Under the pieces are notes generated by a model, which worked only from the letters and a program-made list of their open reading frames with translations, was not told where the DNA came from and searched no databases. A program made the position numbers and the translations under genes. DNA of 64,000 nucleotides from Plecoglossus altivelis (taxonomy: Eukaryota > Chordata > Actinopteri > Osmeriformes > Plecoglossidae): positions 4,601,962 to 4,665,961 of the forward strand of contig BROE01000011.1 in assembly GCA_036571765.1 (NCBI GenBank), written 5' to 3'. Positions 57,293 to 64,000 of this stretch are shown piece after piece. Within the stretch, counting starts at the first letter, position 1, and each line of letters starts with the position of its first letter.

Positions 57293-59206
57293 ATGTTTTC
57301 TTTAACAAGTAAGTTGCCTTCGCCTACATCACTTGGTTCCTTATTTCTCAGCTTGGTCTACTCAGTCAGTAACTGCTAACTCTGACTCGTTTTTTCCCCC
57401 CTTCGCAGAAACCTCACATTTCGCCTTCATACTAACATGGCTACTGCTAAATGCAACTGGTAGCCCGGTGCCGACTACATTTTTCGAGGTCTCTTCGGAA
57501 GAAATGTCTGGAGACATGCTGAATGGGCCGACCTCATGCACTTTCGGTGCGGCGCCTAATTGGGAGAGCAAGATAAAGGTTCTAATTCATGAAGTCACGG
57601 AATTTCAAGGGCAGACGGTGAGAATCAAACCTGGCGACTGTTGAATTCAAAATTTTAAAAAGTATTTAGGGATTCAGCTGAAGTTATATAGGGTTCATAC
57701 AGGTAATGTGGGACACTTGAGCTTGATCTTCTGTCTCCATGTGTAAATACTTCAAACCTCATTACAGAGTGCATCCTTTAAGGGTAAATTGCTGTTTTTA
57801 GGGTCAAGGGCTAAATGTTTGTGGTTCTATACATGATATATTGTTAGAACTTTAAAAAATAAAAACTTGGTCCGGGGATTGTAGTTACTACATATGTTAT
57901 AATATGTAAAAGTGTAATAGGAAATCTAGCAGTAACCCAGCAATGTCACAAAGAAATACAGACTCTGATCTGCAGAGGTTTACAGAAGGGGCATGCTTCC
58001 TGTTTAAAGTCTTTCATGGTTTAATTTCATACATGTGTCATGTTTGATGATATGGCAATGTATTCATGGCAAACAGTGACACACAAGCAATTCATCTGAA
58101 AGTCTCCTATATTTACTATATGGGCAAGGTGTAACTAGATGATCTAACTGACGCTGTTCTTTTGAAACTAGATCAAAGAATACAAGTTTGATGCTTCAAT
58201 AGCGGACTCCCTTAAATACTACACACTGTCCACGCCAAAGGCAAGGTGCTTGAACTACCAAAACATGGTAAGAGTTGGAGGTTTCTGGTGTGGTGTCTTC
58301 TCTTCCGTATTCCCCAAAATGCACACATTCACTTGTGGCTTTGCCAAGTATCTGGTGGAGACATTGGATTTGGACACGGGTAGCATTCATCATAACATCG
58401 ATATAAAACAATATGCTTGTTATTATAGTAAACAACAGAATGATCACAGGTGTCTCGCTGATGGCAGTACTGACTGTTTTCCATTTTGTAGGAGACTTGT
58501 CAGGAGAAGCTGTCCAAGGGCCTAACACAATACATGGCCTTGCTTCAGCATGCGGAGACGAAAGACAACGGCTCAGAAATAGTCCATTCTATCATACACC
58601 TTACCAAGGACTTGCTCCAACTCTTTCAACCCAAGGTATTGGTCTTCGATGATTTAGACCTACTTCAACCTTGCAAGTTGTTACATCTATATTAGCGGAT
58701 GGGTCCATCATAGATGGCATTTGATTGCAGACCAAAAGCTTGTTTTAGACAAAATCTTCTTCATGATATCTTGTTAGGTACCTTGTTTCTATTATTCGAC
58801 TACAATCTGTATCTGAATATGGTCTTCAATTCTACAGTATAATGCACAAAATTCAAGTCTTGCTCTTTCAACCCAGATGCTGCCTTCGGTTCACTGTCGC
58901 ACCGTTATGGTGCAAAAGGTGAATCACGTTGACCCAGAGGCAGCACAGGGGTTAAGTAGCAAATTCCATCTGAATAATCCTGTGTTCATGCAAACTTTTC
59001 CTCTGCAGAGGAACAATTCCAAGGTAGTAGCGTTAAACAAGGAGGACCAAGACAAGCTGCTGAAGGATCTGTCCACAGGCACTGAGTGGAAAAAGAAGAT
59101 GATAGAAATAGTGATCTTACGTGACTTAAGGTCTTTCTTGACTGACACCAAGAGGGCCCTGTGTAAGCTAGAGCAGCGCAGCAACACTTATCTGGAACAG
59201 ATGTGA
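57293..59206 (+). CDS. il6: Interleukin-6
   Basis: Secreted four-helix cytokine that signals through IL-6 receptor and gp130; acute-phase and B-cell/T-cell effector. Five coding exons, as in all vertebrate IL6 genes: 57293-57308, 57409-57617, 58172-58267, 58492-58635 and 59009-59206; 663 nt, 220 residues, typical of fish IL-6. Exon 1 holds only 16 coding bases; the signal peptide continues in exon 2 (HFAFILTWLLLNATGSP). The family hallmarks are ETCQEKLSKGLTQYMALLQ in exon 4 and VILRDLRSFLTDTKRALCKL in exon 5, which align with human ETCLVKIITGLLEFEVYLEY and [20 protein letters not shown]. Cysteine content is low, as in other fish IL-6. A longer open frame runs back from exon 5 to 58877, but cttttcctctgcag before 59009 is the better acceptor and gives family length. 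tomm7 and hycc1 next door confirm orthology. Confidence 0.94.
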
Positions 59207-59316
59207 CCAGGTTAGTAATGCTGGATTGGTGCCATAAGCAGATCATTGCTTTTTTACCTCAGGTGTTTCTAGATTTCTGAAGACATTAATTGGTTATATG
59301 TAAGCATATTATTGGT

Positions 59317-59590
59317 CATTATTTATTATTTTTGTGATTTATAGTTAAAATTGACTTACATCCACTGTAATTGAATTCTACGTTGTAGTAGTTTAATTGA
59401 ACAAGGAATGTAAAAGCATTATGGCTAATATTATAGAAGAACATATTTATTCATGCATATTGTATTGGTTATACACAATTATGTATTGCAACTAAAATAT
59501 TTTATTACATGTCAACATTTATTTAATCAAATGCCGCAACTAGTGTACCCAATTTACATGTTTATTTATACTTGTCATATTTATACCCAA
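59317..59590 (+). promoter_or_regulatory. AU-rich element cluster in il6 3' UTR
   Basis: About seven ATTTA pentamers occur in this stretch, including one overlapping ATTTATTTA at about 59517-59525. Such clusters direct rapid mRNA decay in cytokine transcripts and are a known feature of mammalian IL6. The count was made by eye. Confidence 0.7.
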
Positions 59591-59636
59591 ATAGTGTTAA
59601 TGAATGTAAAGAGATGCATATATTATCATGAAGAAT

Positions 59637-59642
59637 ATTAAA
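59637..59642 (+). terminator. Polyadenylation signal, il6
   Basis: ATTAAA, the common variant hexamer, lies 431 bases after the il6 stop and just beyond the AU-rich cluster. It is the best candidate on the plus strand before the facing tomm7 signal. Confidence 0.5.
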
Positions 59643-59689
59643 AGTGAAGCATATATAACACCTTGTGTTTGTTCACACTTTGTCATTGG

Positions 59690-59695
59690 TTTATT
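59690..59695 (-). terminator. Polyadenylation signal, tomm7
   Basis: AATAAA on the minus strand, about 540 bases beyond the tomm7 stop codon. Confidence 0.45.
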
Positions 59696-60234
59696 GTTAA
59701 CAAGACTTTTCTAGGCTCAACTGGAGTTCAATTGTTCCAGTGCTAATTAAAATGGAATGACATACAAAATCTTACAACAAAGACGTGTGTGTAAAAACTA
59801 ATTTGACAGTCTACCCCACAAAAGATGTCCCCTTTACTTGATGTAGACATACACGAATCCATAGCATATAACAGTTTTTCCATCGAAGCATAACTTGCTA
59901 CTCTATTACACTGCAGCCTCTGGTCAACTTATCTTTTCTCCTGACAATCACACCAATGTGATTCCAGAGTCAACATGAGATGTAATTGGCCAGCTAACAC
60001 CTTTCCAGGATGCACTGACGCTACATTCGTTCCAGGGATGCATAGGGACCTTGATAGCACATACATATTCCATGGACATATAAATAACTGAGTGGAGAGA
60101 TGGACAACATGTTTACTTGGATTGTATGATGAGTGGTGTCTTTTTAGTTGCAGTTTGAGGGGATAAAATGGTGTTGGTTTCCTCGGTAACTGTTGATGGT
60201 CGATAGGGAGCGTAATGTTCAGAGAAGGTCCTCC

Positions 60235-61304
60235 TTAACCCCACAACAAACTGTACAAAGATTAAATACATATTAAAAACCCATAAAACATTTTAAAACA
60301 CAGAATTTGGGTAGAAAGACATACAAGCTACCTCAACACAGTGGGTTCTGGCATTCCTGGATCCGCCCCTCGTTTGAAACCTGATGATCAAAAACAGAAG
60401 AGGGATCAATGCGCCGCTTCGAAGGCAATTTATGATGTCATTTCTAGAAAATGTTTGCATTCAAATACTGAAAATAATCGGAAACTGAAAATAATCAGAA
60501 ACAGAAAATGCCTACTGATACTTACGAAATACTTCCAATCACACGTGTTTGCATTTAAATACTGAAAATAATCGGAAACGGAAATTGCAGTATCCACTGC
60601 GGTGGATCCCTGCTGTGTTGTCAGGGTTTCCCAACTTCCCACTCTGATGCAACAAAATGCACTGCATCCTGACAATTTCTGAAACTGGGCTCCTCTGACT
60701 TTTCTGGTAAACTGTGTGACTATGAACACTCAGTCGTCATAGACACATGGATGCGTTACACACAAATCAACTGTAAGCGGATGACTGATGTAAATGTGGT
60801 GCAAACTTCTTCCCAACACCACACACATTCGTTTTTCATGAAACAACTCAGTAAGACTGAGGAATGCCTTTTGATCAACACACCACCTCAGCTGTGCTAC
60901 TTCTGACCAAGGTGGCTCTCAGGTGCCTCTGATATCGTGTGTACGCACCATGTCTGTGGTTTAAGGTATTTCTGTTGTCGGTCACATTATACATGTTCTC
61001 ATGGCTACAGTACCATGAGATTAGCTCAATTTAAGCTGTGATTGTGGCCTATGGGAGTCGAGTAAATGCGTCTAAGATTAGCTATAACGTCCGTTCATCC
61101 ATGCCTCTTAGCAATGCATGAACGTCACTGCTCTGCTCAGCCAACATTTTAATATTTGGATAACGAACGTGGTCATTTCTGCTCTCGGCCTCCATACTCA
61201 CCCAAATAGAGAACCGTGGGGATAAAGCCCCATCGAATGACAAACTGTCCGCACTGGAACACCTGCTGCAGACGCTGTTTTGTCTCCTTGCTAAGTTTGG
61301 CCAT
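60235..61304 (-). CDS. tomm7: Mitochondrial import receptor subunit TOM7
   Basis: Small subunit of the outer-membrane TOM complex; it modulates complex assembly and, in mammals, stabilises PINK1 at damaged mitochondria. Three coding exons, 61304-61202, 60380-60332 and 60250-60235, total 168 nt for exactly 55 residues, the family length. The protein begins MAKLSKETKQRLQQVFQCGQ, continues with the single membrane span (FVIRWGFIPTVLYLGFKRG) and ends ADPGMPEPTVLSLLWG, the invariant C-terminus. The third exon contributes only 16 bases (codon end of Ser, then LLWG and stop). It is too short to stand out as an open frame and is recognised from the splice structure. il6 lies beyond its 3' end and hycc1 upstream, the same order as on human chromosome 7. 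Confidence 0.96.
60453..60579 (-). repeat. 33-bp direct repeat in tomm7 intron 1 carrying ISRE-like sites
   Basis: A 33-base unit at 60453-60485 (GTTTGCATTCAAATACTGAA onward) recurs at 60547-60579 with one mismatch. The repeats and the DNA between them contain three GAAANNGAAA cores on the plus strand: 60481-60490, 60498-60507 and 60575-60584. GAAANNGAAA is the core of the interferon-stimulated response element bound by IRF proteins. Confidence 0.75.
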
Positions 61305-61690
61305 GTTTCACAGCAGATTTCGCATCGGCAGGTCAAATCTTAGACTTATACGACTTCAGTTTTGTTAGCGGCCAATGACGTAAAACAGGAAGTGTATGGA
61401 CACATGGCCGTAAAGAAGCGCATTGTTTTGCGACAGTAGATAAACTGAGGTCCAACGTGACGAGCGTCACCCAGTGGACGCACTTAGCTACAATATGTTA
61501 AACGATGATCCAGTTAAAGTAAATGTATTGAAACGTTACATTTAGTAACATCCCATGCTGATGTAATCTACTTTATGGGAAACTACAAGCATTAAACAGC
61601 TATACACCAGAAATGTAGCAATTTAGATTCTTAATTATTGTGGACTACAATGTGTATAACAGATGAGAGCAGTCTGAAATATAGAAACAC

Positions 61691-61696
61691 TTTATT
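61691..61696 (-). terminator. Polyadenylation signal, hycc1
   Basis: AATAAA on the minus strand about 1.7 kb beyond the hycc1 stop codon. It is the last clear hexamer before the tomm7 5' region. Confidence 0.45.
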
Positions 61697-62807
61697 CCCA
61701 GAAGTTCTAGCAAGAGAGTAATCTTCAGACAAAAAGGCCAATAAACCAACAACTTTAGTACAACAGTATGTACAACTCACCAGTCTATTTTCATATTCTG
61801 TAAACCAACATACAGAAAGATGATGATTGTTATTTGTTCCTCTTAGATATAAAACAGTCCTAAAAACACTTATATAACCAAGGAACACATTCTCTCTGGG
61901 CCAGTGGAGCTGTAGACAGAACCTTTAGAACACTGAATGTTTGAAGGAGTTGTCACACAGTAGAGTACCACAGTGCCCTGTTTGTACTACAGATCGGTTC
62001 TGTCAATAAGGAGGGGAGCCAAGCAGCTGGTGGATCGGACACACGTACAAACACAATATCACTGTTGTACTAACATCTAAGATAGGAGTGGAGAAATCAG
62101 AAGGTTGGCTCGGCGTTCAACTGTTCTCTTCTGAAACAGCTGAACACCAGCCAGATTGCTTTCTTCTGCTGCGAGATCTGCAGTGGTTTTAAAGGTGGGG
62201 TACAACACATGGATTGATTTGGGATCTGGGTGTCGTCTTGCTACTTTGGCGTGCGGGCTGTGTCAAGCAGAGATTATTAAGCTCTTTCAACACTGTACGA
62301 AGGAGTGTTAATACTGCCAGAAAACACAACTCTCCCTTTCTGGGAAAATACCACAGCTCAAAACTTACTTTGCTTTTTTTTAAATACCACAGATTAGGAG
62401 AAACAACCAGTCTCTTCCATTCAAGAAGGTCCACGGTTTACAAATCACACAAAACATTATATGGATCCCAAATCAAGTACAAAAATAAATCAATTCCTCC
62501 AAAGTTCATTACAAGTTGGACAGCCAATCAGAAGGTGCGAGGGGAAGGGTGTGGAAGAGAGACAAATGTTGCACAAACATCCACATTTTCCTACTGTAAA
62601 CAATCAGGACATATCCTTTTATGGAGACCTTTGCTTAATTAAGAGTCACTGAAAGAAGCAGGTAATTACCATAGCAACAGGAACACAGGACAGGAGCCAG
62701 GGGGGGGGCACAGGTCACGGAAGGTTATTGTAATTGAAATCATTTTAAAATTCTGTTCAGGAGAATCATGTATCAAACAGCAGCCTTTATTCTTAAAAAC
62801 AGACATG

Positions 62808-62809
<2 letters not shown>

Positions 62810-62842
<33 letters not shown>
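62810..62842. repeat. CA microsatellite
   Basis: A pure (CA)n run of about 33 bases within the probable hycc1 3' UTR. Confidence 0.9.
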
Positions 62843-62844
<2 letters not shown>

Positions 62845-62981
62845 CACATAAATACAGTGTCTTCCCCATCATAAGGGGGGTAGACAGGGGGGATGCATGG
62901 AAAGCCAAGCAGGACAACAAGATTCAATTAAAATATTACATATTACATTTCCATATCCTGGAGGACAGTTTTAGTAATGCA

Positions 62982-63042
62982 CACACTCACACACACACAC
63001 GCACACACGCACACGTGTGTGCACATGCACATGCACACACAG
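62982..63042. repeat. CA/GTGT compound microsatellite
   Basis: CACACA, CACGCACACG, a short GTGTGTGC and then CACATGCACATGCACACACA. The change of phase from CA to GT makes a small self-complementary stretch around 63013-63021. Confidence 0.8.
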
Positions 63043-63372
63043 CTGGGCAGGGATTCAACAAGCTGCAGTTTTGTCAACACATCACCAGATGGCAGTAAGT
63101 GTGCAGTTCCAGGAGTAGGTTGTCCATGCCAGTCATGGTTGTCCACCAGGCCGAAGACCTCCTCAATGTGGGGATGACAGAAGTAGAGACAACTCCTGGG
63201 CTGGAGATGTAGTGGATGGTGGCCTGGATTAAATAACAGAGGAGGAAGGAGGACTAGAAGTGGACAAGGTGTAAGGTGTGTGTTGTTAGTAATCTAGTCC
63301 TGGCAGGCTAGTTCCAGGTCACAGGTCCCAGGGTCAGGGGCGATGCTGTTCCAAGAGAACGGGATTCAGGGT

Positions 63373-63875
63373 TCAAAGGTCACTGCCGAGGTGCACACTA
63401 ATGCTAGGAGAACGCTGTGCATGGTTGGGGACGGGGCTTAAATACCCCAGCCCCTCCTCCTGCAAACTACATGAGTAGCGCCCAGCTTCTATGGCGTGGT
63501 TACCAGGAGGGGGGGCATTGCCGCCTGAGTGCTCAAAGGAGCGTGAGAAGACGGCGCTGGCTGTACGTGTCAGGCTACTGAGAGCCCCGGCCTTGGGCAC
63601 CGATTGGCTGGAGGTCAACGTCAGCCGTTTGATTGACAGCTCCACACTCTCGCTTGCCGCCCGCCCCATGGAGGGACATGCCTCCTTATCCTTACTGGCT
63701 CGCCCGCCCAGTCGGTTTCTCTTATTGGCCTTTCCCCCTGGTGTTGCCGAGGTGACACTGTTGCTCACGGTAATGGTGGGTGGAGTCAGCTCAGGCCCAA
63801 CTCCACCCGGCCACACCCCCTCGTCCACTTCAGAGATCTCCATCAGCTCGTCCGGGGAACCCAGATCCACTGCGT
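63373..63875 (-). CDS. hycc1: Hyccin (HYCC1/FAM126A), last coding exon only
   Basis: Hyccin is a subunit of the plasma-membrane PI4KA complex (with TTC7 and EFR3) that makes PI4P; human loss causes hypomyelination. Only the last coding exon (acceptor ccctag, 63875-63373, entered in phase 2) is in the window. It encodes the variable C-terminal tail of about 167 residues. Matches to human FAM126A are DELMEISEVDEG (human EELMEISEVDEGF), IKRLTLTSSQSVPK (human LKRLTLTTSQSLPK), ASAVFSRSFEH (human ATVFSKSFEQ), CSLQEE and RSPSISVHL near the end. The conserved N-terminal hyccin domain must lie beyond 64000. The first residues of the exon are AVDLGSPDE; there is no start codon here. Linkage to tomm7 and il6 matches human 7p15. 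Confidence 0.9.
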
Positions 63876-63884
63876 CTAGGGGGA

Positions 63885-63930
63885 GGGAGGGGGAGGGAGA
63901 GAGAGACAGAGAGACAGAGAGAGAGAGCGA
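63885..63930. repeat. GGGA/GAGACA simple repeat at hycc1 exon acceptor
   Basis: A purine tract starts about ten bases upstream of the hycc1 last-exon acceptor and provides its polypyrimidine stretch on the coding strand. Confidence 0.8.
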
Positions 63931-64000
63931 GATGTTAACCGAGAGAAAGGAAGCACCACATGAAAGTGAAGGAAAGTCACATCTCTGTCATTCAGCCTGT

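Larger units (their letters stand above)
59207..60234. other. Tail-to-tail 3' regions of il6 and tomm7
   Basis: The left 430 bases are the AU-rich il6 3' UTR, ending near ATTAAA at 59637-59642. On the minus strand AATAAA at 59695-59690 can end tomm7 transcripts about 540 bases after its stop. The two signals are only about 50 bases apart. No other gene is seen. Confidence 0.55.
61305..63372. other. tomm7 promoter side and hycc1 3' untranslated region
   Basis: The tomm7 5' end lies at the left. A minus-strand AATAAA at 61696-61691 is a good end for hycc1, which would give a 3' UTR of about 1.7 kb up to its stop codon at 63373. CA/GT microsatellites occur at about 62810-62842 and 62982-63042 inside that UTR. 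No other coding exon is seen. Confidence 0.55.

Noticed and set aside
58877..59008. Open frame extending il6 exon 5 leftwards by 44 codons
   Set aside because: A strong pyrimidine tract and acceptor (cttttcctctgcag) precede 59009, and starting there gives 220 residues, the normal fish IL-6 length. The extension contains nothing like IL-6.
1..64000. MHC class I, TAP, tapasin or PSMB genes expected from the MHC-type neighbours
   Set aside because: I looked for their hallmark motifs among the open frames and between genes and found none.
1..64000. CRISPR arrays, bacterial operons, integrated virus or intact transposon
   Set aside because: The tandem arrays seen are minisatellites without spacers. 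No reverse transcriptase, transposase or capsid-like frame was recognised, and every confident gene is spliced and vertebrate.

Overview
This is vertebrate nuclear DNA, almost certainly from a ray-finned (teleost) fish. The genes are split into many short exons with GT-AG introns, the intergenic DNA is rich in CA, GA and CT microsatellites and minisatellites, and the proteins are diverged but full-length versions of human genes. I cannot name the species. There are no bacterial-type features, no RNA genes and no intact transposon that I could recognise. One assembly gap (30496-30642) and one isolated N (36020) are present.

I rebuilt eleven genes by following splice sites and reading phase. 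From left to right they are: tcf19 (-, 1198-3131); an unrecognised transmembrane protein with three immunoglobulin-like domains (-, 8315-13865, first exon not found); tubb, a beta-tubulin (-, 18774-22282); flot1 (+, 23730-26811); a ZNF384-type zinc-finger gene (-, 31619-37193); kifc1 (+, 40018-44053); zbtb22 (+, 45071-47406); daxx (-, 49378-53304); il6 (+, 57293-59206); tomm7 (-, 60235-61304); and the last exon of hycc1/fam126a (-, 63373-63875), which runs off the window.

The window joins two blocks that are separate in people. tcf19-tubb-flot1 and kifc1-zbtb22-daxx are landmarks of the human MHC and extended MHC on 6p21. il6-tomm7-hycc1 are neighbours on human 7p15. The change of block falls in the gene-free stretch at about 54-57 kb. 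No MHC class I, TAP, tapasin or immunoproteasome gene is present here, so this is framework of an MHC-like region rather than its antigen-presentation core.

The genes do not form one pathway. Several are general cell-biology genes: spindle motor and tubulin, a membrane scaffold, a chromatin chaperone, transcription factors, a mitochondrial import subunit and a PI4K-complex subunit. il6 is the clear immune effector. The Ig-domain receptor is the least familiar gene: two of its three Ig-like domains have no cysteine, and it carries a 21-nt microexon. Other oddities are a one-base phase problem before the tcf19 PHD exon, an extra intron in beta-tubulin, two zinc-finger exons identical over 141 bp, a GC-AG intron in kifc1, and a cluster of three ISRE-like sites in tomm7 beside il6.
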